From Sutcliffiella horikoshii (GTDB lineage: Bacteria > Bacillota > Bacilli > Bacillales > Bacillaceae_I): DNA of 64,000 nucleotides. The notes beneath the pieces are model-generated. The model searched no databases and was not told where the DNA came from. It saw only the letters and a program-made list of their open reading frames with translations. The number at the start of each line of letters is the position of its first letter. Position 1 is the stretch's first letter. The DNA lies in contig KV440964.1 in the NCBI GenBank assembly GCA_001636495.1, positions 1,814,666-1,878,665 on the forward strand, in the 5' to 3' direction. Position numbers and translations under genes: made by a program. Shown in pieces: positions 28,867-38,238 of this stretch.

Positions 28867-29133
28867 ATGAGCTCCTTTGACAAAACAATGAAGTTTAACT
28901 TTCCGGAAGATGCATTGGAAGCTAATGTTGATGACGTATTAATAACGGTTTATGAGGCGTTGCAGGAAAAAGGGTACAATCCGATTAACCAGATTGTTGG
29001 TTACCTGTTATCCGGAGACCCTGCATATATCCCTCGTCATAAAGAAGCAAGAACGCTTATTCGGAAAATTGAAAGGGACGAGCTGATTGAAGAATTAGTG
29101 AAGTCCTACTTAGAACAGCACCGCAAGGAGTAG
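28867..29133 (+). CDS. ireB: IreB/YrzL family regulatory phosphoprotein
   Basis: Small soluble protein of 88 residues that starts [15 protein letters not shown], with the highly conserved [20 protein letters not shown] (about 39-58) and [17 protein letters not shown]. In Enterococcus faecalis IreB is phosphorylated near its N-terminus by the kinase IreK and lowers cephalosporin resistance; the B. subtilis counterpart is YrzL. Threonine 7 lies in the expected phosphorylated region. I start at ATG 28867, six bases after GAGGTG. The ruvX gene follows after three bases. Confidence 0.92.
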   Translation: MSSFDKTMKFNFPEDALEANVDDVLITVYEALQEKGYNPINQIVGYLLSGDPAYIPRHKEARTLIRKIERDELIEELVKSYLEQHRKE

Positions 29134-29136
29134 TAC

Positions 29137-29553
29137 ATGCGCATTTTGGGCTTAGACGTCGGCTCCAAAACTGTCGGTGTCGCCGTCAGTGATGAAATGG
29201 GATGGACGGCACAAGGTTTGGAAACGATAAAAATTGATGAAGCAGTAAAAAATTTGGGCTTTAAGCGATTGAAACAAATCATCGCAGAATACAAGCCGGA
29301 AAAAGTAGTAATAGGACTACCCAAAAACATGAACGGCTCTATCGGCCCCCGGGGAGAAGCAAGCAAGCACTACGGTGAAATGCTGACCTCCAAAACAGGG
29401 CTGCCTGTCATTTATTGGGATGAACGTCTTTCTACTGTAGCAGCAGAAAGGATCCTCCTCTCTGCTGACGTAAGTAGAAAAAAGAGAAAACAAGTAATCG
29501 ACAAGATGGCTGCCGTTGTCATTTTACAAGGATATTTGGACAGCCAACAATAA
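29137..29553 (+). CDS. ruvX: RuvX/YqgF family putative nuclease (16S rRNA processing)
   Basis: This 138-residue RNase H-fold protein (YrrK/YqgF). The first acidic residue is in [19 protein letters not shown], a second is in [18 protein letters not shown] and the third in [16 protein letters not shown]. coli YqgF acts in 16S rRNA 5'-end maturation; some homologues cut Holliday junctions in vitro. The gene is tightly packed between ireB and yrzB, as in most Firmicutes. Confidence 0.93.
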   Translation: MRILGLDVGSKTVGVAVSDEMGWTAQGLETIKIDEAVKNLGFKRLKQIIAEYKPEKVVIGLPKNMNGSIGPRGEASKHYGEMLTSKTGLPVIYWDERLSTVAAERILLSADVSRKKRKQVIDKMAAVVILQGYLDSQQ

Positions 29554-29569
29554 ATTAGAGGTGAGCATA

Positions 29570-29854
29570 ATGGAACACGGAGAACAAAATATTACAGTAG
29601 TAGACGAAAACGGGAACGAACAGTTATGTGAAGTGCTTTTCACATTTGACTCAGAAGAGTTTGGAAAGTCTTATGTATTATACTATCCACTTGGAGCGGA
29701 AGATGATGATCAGGACGACATCGAAATTCATGCATCCAGTTTCGTACCTAGCGAGTCAGAACAAGGTGGCGATCTTCAGCCGGTTGAAACGGATGAAGAG
29801 TGGGATATGATCGAGGAAATGTTGAACACATTCTTGGCCGAAGAAGAAGAGTAA
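29570..29854 (+). CDS. yrzB: DUF1292 protein YrzB
   Basis: A very acidic protein of 94 residues with the DUF1292 pattern: [31 protein letters not shown] and a C-terminal [17 protein letters not shown] helix. I place the start at ATG 29570 after GAGGTGAG, 16 bp after ruvX; the longer frame overlaps ruvX. The protein is always found with ruvX and ireB, but its job is unknown. Confidence 0.9.
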   Translation: MEHGEQNITVVDENGNEQLCEVLFTFDSEEFGKSYVLYYPLGAEDDDQDDIEIHASSFVPSESEQGGDLQPVETDEEWDMIEEMLNTFLAEEEE

Positions 29855-29872
29855 GAAGAGAATTAGAATAGC

Positions 29873-29915
29873 AAAAGAGAGCAAGCAGAAAAATTCTGTT
29901 TGCTCTCTTTTTATG
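29873..29915. terminator. bidirectional terminator between yrzB and nsrR
   Basis: An 18-bp stem (AAAAGAGAGCAAGCAGAA with one mismatch to its partner) and a three-base loop, with T-runs on both strands, lies between convergent genes. Confidence 0.85.
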
Positions 29916-30372
29916 TGCTGCTTTCACCCTGTTTCTGCTCAGGAAACAATAGGGAGGTCAGCTGTTCTCTATTGGTTATTAGATCTTGTAACGTATAGCG
30001 GTCTAACACCGAAAGGAATGCTTGAAGTGCTTGATATAAAATACCCTTAAGTTTGCAATTAGGGGAAATGATACAGGAGGAATGGTCCTGGAAGCACTCG
30101 ACCATATGGAAGTCTTCCTCGGTCTCGCGCACGAGCTTTCCAATGTTTATTTCCTCAGGTAATACAGCCAGCTTGAAGCCCCCGTTACGACCGCGAATCG
30201 TCTCTACGTAGCCAAGTTTTCCAAGATTAAAGGTAACCTTCATCAGATGGTTTTTGGAGATGCCATAGGACTCCGCAATATCCTTGATCTGAACAAGCTT
30301 GTTCTCTTCAGGTGCGCTAGCTAAATATAATAAAACTCTCAGTGAGTAATCGGTATATAGTGTAAGTTTCAT
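29911..30372 (-). CDS. nsrR: nitric-oxide-sensing Rrf2 repressor NsrR
   Basis: Rrf2-family regulator of 153 residues. The winged helix is seen in YGISKNHLMKVTFNLGKLGYV and RGRNGGFKL. The Fe-S cysteines lie in VECFQDHSSCIISPNCKL (about 91-108), the three-cysteine NsrR pattern, which separates it from CymR. NsrR represses NO-detoxification genes such as hmp and, in B. subtilis, nasD; none of these is in the window. The start is ATG 30372 after GGAGGGAG, five codons inside the frame. No NsrR target site is obvious nearby. Confidence 0.85.
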   Translation of the reverse strand: MKLTLYTDYSLRVLLYLASAPEENKLVQIKDIAESYGISKNHLMKVTFNLGKLGYVETIRGRNGGFKLAVLPEEINIGKLVRETEEDFHMVECFQDHSSCIISPNCKLKGILYQALQAFLSVLDRYTLQDLITNREQLTSLLFPEQKQGESST

Positions 30373-30617
30373 ATTCTCCCTCCACATTTATTTTACCATA
30401 ACCTTTAATCTGAATGAAAATGGAAAAACTACTAAATCAAAGAAAGGGGAAAATCCTAATAAATTCAATAATATTAGGACAAAAGTAATGCGCCGATCGT
30501 GAAAAATGGTAAAATGTGATGTAGGAATGTGTCGGAAAAACAAAAATGCTTGTTTTTTTGTCAAAAACGTAATGAAATTGTTGTATAATAAATTGGTGTG
30601 CGAGAGGGGGGCTTTTT

Positions 30618-31757
30618 TTGTCAGAGAAAAATAGCAAGGACAGTATTCAAGAAAAGTTGAAAGAGAAGCATTTTGAAGCGAAGATTGTTCGCCGCATCGT
30701 GTTTACCGTGTTCGTCATTCTTATGCTTGCCTTGACCGGCGTAATCGGTGGCGGTTATTTCTATATAAAAAATGCACTAAAACCAGTGAACGAGGAATCA
30801 ACAGAAACCAAAATGGTAGATATACCGATAGGATCATCTCCAACCGCGATAGGTAATATCCTCGAAGAAAACGGAATTATCCATAATGGAAAAGCGTTCC
30901 GCTACTACGTGAAATTCAAAAATGAATCCGGTTTTCAGGCAGGGGAGTATGAATTGAGTCCTTCCATGAATCTGGATGATATTATTGGCTTCTTGAAAGA
31001 AGGGAAGGTACAACAGGATGTGCTGTTCACAATTACCATCCCAGAAGGAAGACAGCTGGAACAGATTGCTGTTATCCTTGAAAACAGAATCGGTCTAAAA
31101 GAAGAAGATTTCCTAGAAACAGTCAATGACAAGAAGTTTATTGAAAGCATGATGGAAAAGTATCCTAATGTAGTAACGGAAGAATTACTGGATGAGGATA
31201 TCAAATATGCTCTGGAGGGTTACCTGTTTCCTGCAACCTATCCATTCTATGTGGAAAACCCAACTGCCGAAGAAGTCATTGACGTTATGCTTCAGAAAAC
31301 AAGTGAAATTCTTTCGGACGATGAAGTTCGAATCGGAATGGCAAACAGGGATCTCACACCACATCAATTGCTGACAATGGCTAGTCTAATCGAGGCGGAG
31401 GCAACAGTACAAACAGATCGTGAAAGCATCTCAAGTGTCTTTTACAACCGTATGGATGTTGGAATGCCGCTTCAAACGGATCCGACAGTATTGTATGCGT
31501 TAGGGGAACACAAAGAAAGAACTTTATATGAACATCTTGAAGTGGATTCTCCATATAACACCTATAAACATCAAGGTCTACCTCCTGGACCGATTGCCAA
31601 TGCAGGAGTATCTTCATTGCAGGCGGCAATGAACCCTGCGGAGACGGAGTACTACTACTTCTTGGCAACTCCTGACGGGAAAGTACTATTCAACGAAACA
31701 CTGGAAGAGCATAATAGCGATAAGAACCAATATATCACGAACCAAGACAACAGCTAG
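30618..31757 (+). CDS. mltG: endolytic murein transglycosylase MltG
   Basis: Membrane-anchored lytic transglycosylase of 379 residues that cuts nascent peptidoglycan glycan strands (YrrL/YceG family). One transmembrane helix at about residues 27-50 is followed by a LysM-like segment (VDIPIGSSPTAIGNILEENG) and the YceG catalytic domain. The catalytic glutamate is Glu259 in LLTMASLIEAEA, with QTDPTVLYALG and NTYKHQGLPPGPIANAG downstream. It starts at a TTG after GAGGGGGG. A TATAAT at 30584-30589 may be its -10 box. Confidence 0.93.
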   Translation: MSEKNSKDSIQEKLKEKHFEAKIVRRIVFTVFVILMLALTGVIGGGYFYIKNALKPVNEESTETKMVDIPIGSSPTAIGNILEENGIIHNGKAFRYYVKFKNESGFQAGEYELSPSMNLDDIIGFLKEGKVQQDVLFTITIPEGRQLEQIAVILENRIGLKEEDFLETVNDKKFIESMMEKYPNVVTEELLDEDIKYALEGYLFPATYPFYVENPTAEEVIDVMLQKTSEILSDDEVRIGMANRDLTPHQLLTMASLIEAEATVQTDRESISSVFYNRMDVGMPLQTDPTVLYALGEHKERTLYEHLEVDSPYNTYKHQGLPPGPIANAGVSSLQAAMNPAETEYYYFLATPDGKVLFNETLEEHNSDKNQYITNQDNS

Positions 31758-31764
31758 GGCTGTA

Positions 31765-31802
31765 GGGGAGGTGCGAAATTAACTCGCATTCCCCATTTTT
31801 TT
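31765..31802 (+). terminator. terminator after mltG
   Basis: GGGGAGGTGCGA pairs with TCGCATTCCCC with one bulge, then seven Ts interrupted by one A. Confidence 0.7.
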
Positions 31803-31944
31803 GTGGTAAAATATATCGAGTTGTTTTGAACTAATTGTGATGAACTAAAGGGATTAACATGCTAAGAGGGTTCCTCGTATGGAGGTCACCTCTATTTTCT
31901 TTGTTTATAGAGACTTTTTATATAGAAAAAGGAGGCTGCCTACG

Positions 31945-32607
31945 TTGGAAGCCAATGATAATAAAGTGATTACCTATCTTGATTCCCTTGTCCCCAAAAG
32001 AAACGATATTGCTGCCAAAATGGAAAAGCTTGCAAAAGAGGATAATGTTCCGATCATGGATCTTGTTGGAATGGAGACATTGCTCCAGCTGTTAAGGCTG
32101 TCGCAACCGAAGCGAATCCTTGAAATCGGTGCAGCAATCGGATACTCGGCGATCCGAATGGCACAAGCAATACCGGATGTGACCATCGTAACAATCGAGC
32201 GGGATGAACATAGATATATGCAAGCAAAGCAACATATTAATGAAGCTGGAATGGACAATCGGATTGATTTAATATTCGGGGATGCCCTGGAGGTGCTCGA
32301 ACAAGTAGAACAGAAAGAACCGTTCGATCTTATATTTGTAGATGCAGCGAAGGGTCAGTATGAGCGCTTTTTTACAATGTACGAGCCCCTATTGAATGAC
32401 TCAGGTGTCATTATTACAGATAATGTACTGTTCCGTGGACTGGTTGCAGAGGACCAGGAAGCGATTGAACCGAAAAGAATAAGAAATCTCGTGAAAAAAA
32501 TTGACCGTTACAACAGATGGCTGATGGAACACCCAAATTATATTACTACCATCCTGCCGGTCGGAGATGGAATTGCCATCAGTAAAAAAAGAGGTGAAAC
32601 AAGTTGA
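31945..32607 (+). CDS. trmR: tRNA 5-hydroxyuridine O-methyltransferase TrmR
   Basis: Class I SAM methyltransferase of 220 residues (YrrM). The SAM-binding motif is ILEIGAAIGYSAIRMA; FDLIFVDAAKGQYERFF and GVIITDNVLFRG are the metal-dependent O-methyltransferase motifs. In B. subtilis it methylates ho5U34 to mo5U34 in tRNAs. I start at TTG 31945 after AAAGGAGG; the longer frame has no ribosome site. Its stop overlaps the start of trhP1, and both genes belong to the same modification pathway. Confidence 0.88.
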   Translation: MEANDNKVITYLDSLVPKRNDIAAKMEKLAKEDNVPIMDLVGMETLLQLLRLSQPKRILEIGAAIGYSAIRMAQAIPDVTIVTIERDEHRYMQAKQHINEAGMDNRIDLIFGDALEVLEQVEQKEPFDLIFVDAAKGQYERFFTMYEPLLNDSGVIITDNVLFRGLVAEDQEAIEPKRIRNLVKKIDRYNRWLMEHPNYITTILPVGDGIAISKKRGETS

Positions 32608-33530
32608 AGAAACCGGAACTGTTAGTGACTCCAATTGATATCGAAAATATGAAAGATTTGATTGATGCTGGTGCAGACGCATTCGTAATAGGCGAACAGC
32701 GGTATGGCCTTCGTCTAGCAGGAGAATTTAGCAGACAGGAAGTGGAAGAGGCAATTGCGCTTGCACATAGTCAGAACAAAAAGGTCTATGTTGCAATGAA
32801 TGCCCTTTTTCATAACGAAAAAGTGGAAGAGCTTTCCGACTATCTTCAATTCCTGAACGAGGTGAAAGCTGATGCAGTGATTTTTGGTGATCCTGCAGTA
32901 TTGATGGCTGCCAAAGAAGTGGCGCCAGATATGAAGCTTCATTGGAATACGGAAACAACTGCAACCAACTATTACACCTGTAATTACTGGGGCAGAAAAG
33001 GCTCCAAACGCGCCGTGCTTGCCCGTGAAATGAACATGGATTCCATTGTGGAAATCAAAGAAAATGCAGAAGTGGAGATTGAAGTGCAAGTACACGGAAT
33101 GACTTGCATGTTCCAATCGAAACGGTCTTTAATCGGGCATTACTTCGAATACCAGGGGAAGACGATGGAAGTGGAAAAGGGTAAAGAACGAGCGATGCTT
33201 CTCCATGATAAAGAGCGTAACAATAAATACCCTGTCTATGAAGATGAGAATGGAACACATATCATGAGTCCGAACGACATGTGCATCATCGATGAATTAG
33301 AAGAGATGATTGACGCAGGGGTGGACAGCTTCAAAATTGATGGAGTGCTTCAGACTCCTGAATATATGGTGGAAGTATCAAAACGTTACCGTAAAGCGAT
33401 AGATTTATGTGTGGATGATAGAGAGCAATACGAGGAAATTAAAGACGATCTTCTAAGTGAAATGGAAGAGCTACAGCAGGATCACCGTCCGCTGGATACA
33501 GGATTCTTTTTCAAGGAAACAGTCTATTAA
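32604..33530 (+). CDS. trhP1: U32 family protein TrhP1, tRNA 5-hydroxyuridine synthesis
   Basis: A 308-residue peptidase-U32-type protein (YrrN). U32 proteins in this branch are not peptidases; TrhP uses prephenate and an Fe-S cluster to hydroxylate U34 of tRNAs. The TIM-barrel-like half shows ADAFVIGEQRYGLRLAGEFS and MKLHWNTETTATNYY, but the four-cysteine cluster motif seen in the partner is absent here (only scattered cysteines). This fits a two-subunit TrhP1/TrhP2 enzyme, as in B. subtilis. It starts at a TTG overlapping the trmR stop. Confidence 0.85.
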   Translation: MKKPELLVTPIDIENMKDLIDAGADAFVIGEQRYGLRLAGEFSRQEVEEAIALAHSQNKKVYVAMNALFHNEKVEELSDYLQFLNEVKADAVIFGDPAVLMAAKEVAPDMKLHWNTETTATNYYTCNYWGRKGSKRAVLAREMNMDSIVEIKENAEVEIEVQVHGMTCMFQSKRSLIGHYFEYQGKTMEVEKGKERAMLLHDKERNNKYPVYEDENGTHIMSPNDMCIIDELEEMIDAGVDSFKIDGVLQTPEYMVEVSKRYRKAIDLCVDDREQYEEIKDDLLSEMEELQQDHRPLDTGFFFKETVY

Positions 33531-33551
33531 GCAGAAAAGGAGGTAGCCTAT

Positions 33552-34823
33552 ATGACAACCTATGTTAATGACAAGATTTCAAAAATAGTAGATGGCAAAC
33601 GTGTTATTGTGAAGAAGCCTGAATTGCTTGCACCAGCAGGTAATCTGGAAAAATTGAAGATTGCCGTTCAATATGGTGCAGATGCCGTATTCATCGGTGG
33701 GCAAGAATACGGACTTCGATCAAACGCTGGAAACTTCACCTTTGAAGAAATGGCGGAAGGTGTAAAATTTGCCGAGAAATTCGGGGCGCGAATTTATGTT
33801 ACAACGAATATCTTTGCTCATAACGAAAATATGGATGGCCTTGATGATTATCTTCGCGGCATTGGAGAGGCAGGGGTGCACGGAATTATCGTCGCTGACC
33901 CGCTCATCATTGAAACATGCCGCAGAGTGGCGCCGAAACTTGAAGTGCATTTAAGCACACAGCAATCCTTATCTAACTGGAAAGCTGTTCAATTTTGGAA
34001 AGAGGAAGGATTGGAGCGTGTCGTTCTTGCACGAGAAACGAGTGCAGAAGAGATCCGTGAAATGAAAGAAAAAGTGGACATAGAGATTGAAACGTTCATC
34101 CATGGAGCCATGTGTATCGCCTATTCTGGCCGTTGTACATTAAGTAATCACATGACAGCGCGGGACTCCAACCGAGGCGGCTGCTGCCAATCCTGTCGTT
34201 GGGATTATGACCTGTATGAAATGAAGGACGGAGAAGAGAAAGCGTTGTTTGGTGAAGACGATGCACCATTCGCCATGAGTCCTAAGGATTTGAAGCTGAT
34301 CGAATCCATTCCAAGAATGATCGAGCTTGGAATTGACAGCCTGAAAATTGAAGGGCGTATGAAATCCATCCACTATGTGGCGACAGTCGTCAGTGTGTAC
34401 CGCAAAGTAATTGATGCATATTGTGCAGATCCTGATAACTTTGTCATCCAACAAGAATGGTTGGAAGAGCTTGATAAATGTGCAAACCGTGAAACGGCTC
34501 CAGCATTTTTTGAGGGAGTTCCTGGGTATAAAGAGCAGATGTTTGGTAACCATAGCAAGAAGACTGCCTTTGACTTTGTAGGACAGGTACTTGACTATGA
34601 CGCAGAAACGCAAATGGTAACAATGCAACAAAGAAACTTTTTCAAACCTGGTGAGGATGTCGAATTCTTCGGTCCGGGAATGGAAAACTTCACACAAACT
34701 ATAGAGAAAATTTGGGATGAAAAGGGCAAAGAGTTGGATGCAGCTCGTCACCCATTACAGATCGTCAAATTCAGAGTGGAAAAACCGGTCTATCCAAATA
34801 ACATGATGCGAAAGGGGCAGTAA
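33552..34823 (+). CDS. trhP2: U32 family protein TrhP2, catalytic partner for tRNA ho5U34
   Basis: This 423-residue U32 protein (YrrO) carries the conserved Fe-S cysteines in [19 protein letters not shown] and [13 protein letters not shown] (about residues 183-218). The N-terminal barrel is similar to TrhP1 ([21 protein letters not shown]), and a C-terminal beta domain (about 340-423) is present that TrhP1 lacks. It follows trhP1 by 21 bp with AAAGGAGG before the ATG. Together trhP1, trhP2 and trmR make ho5U34 and then mo5U34 in tRNAs. Confidence 0.9.
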   Translation: MTTYVNDKISKIVDGKRVIVKKPELLAPAGNLEKLKIAVQYGADAVFIGGQEYGLRSNAGNFTFEEMAEGVKFAEKFGARIYVTTNIFAHNENMDGLDDYLRGIGEAGVHGIIVADPLIIETCRRVAPKLEVHLSTQQSLSNWKAVQFWKEEGLERVVLARETSAEEIREMKEKVDIEIETFIHGAMCIAYSGRCTLSNHMTARDSNRGGCCQSCRWDYDLYEMKDGEEKALFGEDDAPFAMSPKDLKLIESIPRMIELGIDSLKIEGRMKSIHYVATVVSVYRKVIDAYCADPDNFVIQQEWLEELDKCANRETAPAFFEGVPGYKEQMFGNHSKKTAFDFVGQVLDYDAETQMVTMQQRNFFKPGEDVEFFGPGMENFTQTIEKIWDEKGKELDAARHPLQIVKFRVEKPVYPNNMMRKGQ

Positions 34824-34827
34824 GGAA

Positions 34828-35463
34828 ATGGGGAAAAAACCGATCGTAATCGGGGTAGCCGGAGGTTCTGGCTCAGGAAAAACAAGTGTAACGAAAGCAA
34901 TTTTTGATCATTTTACAGAGAAATCCATCCTGATGCTAGAACAGGATTATTATTACAAGGATCAAGCAGATGTCCCAATGGAAGAGAGATTGAAAACAAA
35001 TTATGATCATCCACTTGCATTCGACAATGATCTGCTTATCAAGCATGTTGAGACCTTATTACAATATGATAGCGTGAAAAAGCCTGTTTACGACTACACA
35101 CTTCACACAAGATCCACTCAGGTGATAGAAGTAGAACCGAAGGATGTTATCATTGTAGAAGGAATTTTGGTATTAGAAGACGAGCGTTTGCGTAACTTAA
35201 TGGATATAAAGCTTTTTGTGGACACCGATGCCGATATCCGCATCATCCGCCGCATGCTTCGCGACATCAAAGAACGTGGACGTACCATTGATTCTGTCAT
35301 CGAACAATATGTAACGGTAGTTCGCCCGATGCATAACCAATTCATCGAACCGACGAAGAGATATGCAGACATCATCATCCCAGAAGGTGGACAAAATCAC
35401 GTTGCTATCGACCTGATGGTAACAAAAATTCAAACAATTCTTGAACAAAAAGAGATTTTGTAA
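34828..35463 (+). CDS. udk: uridine kinase
   Basis: Phosphorylates uridine and cytidine to UMP and CMP in pyrimidine salvage. It has 211 residues. P-loop GGSGSGKT is at 12-19; EQDYYYKDQ and the [13 protein letters not shown] nucleoside-binding segment follow, and [13 protein letters not shown] is the family motif. It lies four bases after trhP2, as in B. subtilis. It salvages pyrimidines while the 12-25 kb block degrades them. Confidence 0.95.
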   Translation: MGKKPIVIGVAGGSGSGKTSVTKAIFDHFTEKSILMLEQDYYYKDQADVPMEERLKTNYDHPLAFDNDLLIKHVETLLQYDSVKKPVYDYTLHTRSTQVIEVEPKDVIIVEGILVLEDERLRNLMDIKLFVDTDADIRIIRRMLRDIKERGRTIDSVIEQYVTVVRPMHNQFIEPTKRYADIIIPEGGQNHVAIDLMVTKIQTILEQKEIL

Positions 35464-35509
35464 TAACATATGATAAGCTAGAGAATTTTCCAATTGTGGA
35501 AGGAGCGAC

Positions 35510-35540
35510 GATGTATTCCATTTAATGGGTACATCTTTTT
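35510..35540 (+). terminator. probable terminator after udk
   Basis: GATGTATTCCA pairs imperfectly with TGGGTACATC, then five Ts. It lies in a 161-bp gap that shows nothing else. Confidence 0.5.
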
Positions 35541-35624
35541 CCGCATTTACATAGGCTTTGAACTTTATTGCCATAAAGAAACAACGTAAATTGGGGAATG
35601 CAATTACAGAAGGAGTGAAAAGTC

Positions 35625-36098
35625 ATGGCACAAGAGAAAGTATATCCAATGACACAAGCAGGGAAAGACAAGCTTGTGCAAGAATTAGACAACCTGAAAT
35701 CCGTAAGACGTAAAGAAGTGGTAGAACGAATTAAGATAGCGCGTAGCTTCGGAGACCTGTCAGAGAACTCCGAATATGATTCCGCAAAAGAAGAGCAGGC
35801 ATTCGTGGAAGGCCGTATCACGCTTCTTGAGCAAATGGTCCGTAACGCAAAAATCATCCAAGAAGACAAAGAAACAGATGCAGTCGGCCTAGGGAAGACA
35901 GTAACGTTTATGGAGCTTCCAGACGGCGAAGAAGAAACATACACTATAGTAGGTAGTGCGGAAGCTGATCCGTTCGAAGGGAACATTTCCAACGAATCAC
36001 CAATGGGAAGCTCTCTTATGGGCAAACGTGTAAACGATCAAGTAACCATCCAGACTCCAGGCGGAGAAATGAACGTGAAGATTGTTTCTGTAAAATAA
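35625..36098 (+). CDS. greA: transcription elongation factor GreA
   Basis: A 157-residue secondary-channel factor that stimulates RNA polymerase to cut back-tracked transcripts. The N-terminal coiled coil has the acidic tip segment [20 protein letters not shown] (about 43-62). The C-terminal FKBP-like domain contains the conserved [32 protein letters not shown] precedes the ATG. It sits upstream of pbpI and yrrS with a dispersed repeat in between. Confidence 0.96.
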   Translation: MAQEKVYPMTQAGKDKLVQELDNLKSVRRKEVVERIKIARSFGDLSENSEYDSAKEEQAFVEGRITLLEQMVRNAKIIQEDKETDAVGLGKTVTFMELPDGEEETYTIVGSAEADPFEGNISNESPMGSSLMGKRVNDQVTIQTPGGEMNVKIVSVK

Positions 36099-36147
36099 GT
36101 AAGGCTGTTTATGAAAGTTACTTGCAATCTAAAAGTTAGATGGAAGA

Positions 36148-36270
36148 GTGGATTGTAGCGAAAGGCACTCGACTCCGGCGGGAGGTAGCGGTAGACTTGA
36201 GACCCCGCAACGAAGTGAGGAGGCTCAAGCACCGCCCCGCGGAAAGCGAGTGACTGAAGCGAAAAGAAAC
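36148..36270 (+). repeat. dispersed palindromic intergenic repeat, copy 5
   Basis: A copy between greA and pbpI with the core CTCCGGCGGGAGGTAGCGG, GAGACCCCGCAACG, GAGGAGGCTCAAGC and CGCCCCGCGGAAAGCGAG. Its ends have diverged from the others. Short inverted flanks, GGCTGTTT (from 36103) and AAACAGCC (to about 36316), enclose the whole spacer. Confidence 0.8.
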
Positions 36271-36335
36271 GGTCAACCTTACAAGTCGATAACATCGGTT
36301 TCTATAGAAAACAGCCGCCTTGATTAAAAAGATTG

Positions 36336-36368
36336 CACCTCGTCAACAATGTTGATGAGGTGTTTTTT
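36336..36368 (+). terminator. hairpin with T-run that contains the pbpI ribosome binding site
   Basis: CACCTCGTCAAC (36336-36347) pairs with GTTGATGAGGTG (36351-36362, one G-T pair), followed by seven Ts. The right arm contains GAGGTG, which is the only ribosome site for the ATG at 36370; the T-run is the spacer. Confidence 0.75.
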
Positions 36369-36369
36369 T

Positions 36370-38145
36370 ATGCAACGGTTAATCAAAGGGAGAATCAATA
36401 AACTGGGAATCTGTGTGATCTTGCTCTTAAGTCTGCTTGTCGCAAGACTGATACAAGTGCAGCTGATCAGCACGGAATCCTTTACAGATGATCATATAAA
36501 TCTAATTGAAGCGAGTGTCAAACAGCGGACGCAATCTTTGGTAATTGACGAAGGGCGTGGGAGATTCATCGATCGGAATGGCCAACCGCTTACCCATGAT
36601 TATTTTCCAAGTGTCATATTGTTCCCTTTTCTTAACGGTCTTGATTGGCCCAAAGGCGAGCTTGCCGGCATACTTGGCATGAGTACATCCGAAATTGACA
36701 GGCTGCTTGCTGATGCTGAAAAACCGGTAGTGCTTTCAGAAAGCTTGACAGAAGAGAAGATGGAGAGAATTAATGAGCTTGATTATCCTGGAGTGGTGGC
36801 GTTGTATCGCCAGTTCAAGCTGGAGGACAACATAGCTGAACATGTAATTGGTGTGACACGAGAGGACTCGGAAACATTTGTAAAACGCTATTCGGAAAAG
36901 GTGGAAAAAGAGAACTATTCGCCACATACGCCAATCGGTGTTTCTGGATTGGAGGAAGCATTCGATGAAATCATCCTGCCGGAAGGCTCCACCAAACTCT
37001 TATATCACGTAGACCGCTTCGGTGGTCCCTTATTTGGTATTGATGTACGTTATATGTCACCATCCAACCCGTATTATCCTCTATCTATCAAGACCACACT
37101 AGATAAGGAGATCCAGCAGATGGCGGAGAAAGTGTTGGATGAATACCAAGTGAAAAAAGGTGGCCTGGTTATTTTGGACATTGCCAAAAATGAAGTCGTT
37201 GCAATGGCCTCCAACCCATCTATTGATCCTGAGAATCCCCTAAAAGGTCCAGGTGCCCATAACCTGATGATTGAGCCTCATTTTCCTGGCTCTGTCTTCA
37301 AGACGGTCGTGACAGCAGCGGCAATCGAGGAGAATATGGTGGATAAAGAAATGACGTATAATTGTGACTTGGATATAAGGGGTAACCTCTTGACCGATGA
37401 AAAGAAACGTATGGGAACCCTTAACCTGGAAACCAGCTTTGCCCAAAGCTGTAATTATACCTTTGGAGAAATCGGAAAACAGTTGGCGGAAAAAGACACG
37501 AACGTGTTGGATAGGTATGCAGAAATATTAGGATTGACAGGAACAGTCGGATGGAGGGGAGACATGTTCGGCTTTGAAGATTTCATACAGATACCCGGTG
37601 AAAAAGAGAGCATCGTCTGGACAGATGATAATGAAAAACGCGTCCCGCTCGCTGTTGCCCAAACCTCCATCGGGCAAAAGGATGTAAAGGTGACTCCGCT
37701 TGCTGTGGCCAACATGATGGCAACCATTGCCCGTGGCGGCAAATCAAAGGAAGTGAAGCTTGTGAGTGACATCCTTTATAAAAACGGGACTTCACTCTAT
37801 ACATTTCCAGAGCATGACAGAGAGGTGGATAAGCTATCTCCTTATACGGTTATGCAGCTTCAACATCTTCTACGGGAAGTGGTGGCAGCAGACACTGGAA
37901 CTGGCTGGAGGATGCGTGGTCTACCTTATGAGGTGGCTGGCAAAAGTGGTACAGCCCAGACGGGAAAACTTGCAGAAGGTGATAGGGAACTGCTCAATAG
38001 GTGGTTTGCAGGATATTTTCCTATCCAAAGTCCTAGATATGCCATGGTAATGGTGGAGTTGGATGTGTTAGATGAGAATAATGTTTCATCTGTTTATGCA
38101 GATATGGTTCAACGGTTGTACGATTGGGAAAACCCGGAAAGATAA
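36370..38145 (+). CDS. pbpI: class B penicillin-binding protein PbpI (PBP4b)
   Basis: Transpeptidase of 591 residues (YrrR). A single N-terminal membrane helix (about 11-30) anchors it outside the cell. It has a PBP dimerisation-type domain and a transpeptidase domain with the three active-site motifs: SVFK with Ser308, SCN at 360-362 and KSGTAQTG from 525. In B. subtilis pbpI is expressed under SigF in the forespore. I start at ATG 36370 after GAGGTG, not the upstream ATGs that lie inside the terminator hairpin. Confidence 0.88.
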   Translation: MQRLIKGRINKLGICVILLLSLLVARLIQVQLISTESFTDDHINLIEASVKQRTQSLVIDEGRGRFIDRNGQPLTHDYFPSVILFPFLNGLDWPKGELAGILGMSTSEIDRLLADAEKPVVLSESLTEEKMERINELDYPGVVALYRQFKLEDNIAEHVIGVTREDSETFVKRYSEKVEKENYSPHTPIGVSGLEEAFDEIILPEGSTKLLYHVDRFGGPLFGIDVRYMSPSNPYYPLSIKTTLDKEIQQMAEKVLDEYQVKKGGLVILDIAKNEVVAMASNPSIDPENPLKGPGAHNLMIEPHFPGSVFKTVVTAAAIEENMVDKEMTYNCDLDIRGNLLTDEKKRMGTLNLETSFAQSCNYTFGEIGKQLAEKDTNVLDRYAEILGLTGTVGWRGDMFGFEDFIQIPGEKESIVWTDDNEKRVPLAVAQTSIGQKDVKVTPLAVANMMATIARGGKSKEVKLVSDILYKNGTSLYTFPEHDREVDKLSPYTVMQLQHLLREVVAADTGTGWRMRGLPYEVAGKSGTAQTGKLAEGDRELLNRWFAGYFPIQSPRYAMVMVELDVLDENNVSSVYADMVQRLYDWENPER

Positions 38146-38238
38146 TGTCAATCCTTTTCACTGTGCTTTTTATAGTATTGATGGTACAATAAGCTATTGT
38201 AATTATACTATTTTTGGCTCTGACTAGGAGGGACTATC

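Noticed and set aside
31859-31969. 36-residue frame (MLRGFLVWRSP...) with AAAGGG upstream, overlapping the trmR start
   Set aside because: Could be a leader peptide, but no conserved feature or attenuator was seen and it overlaps the trmR ribosome site; left out for lack of support.
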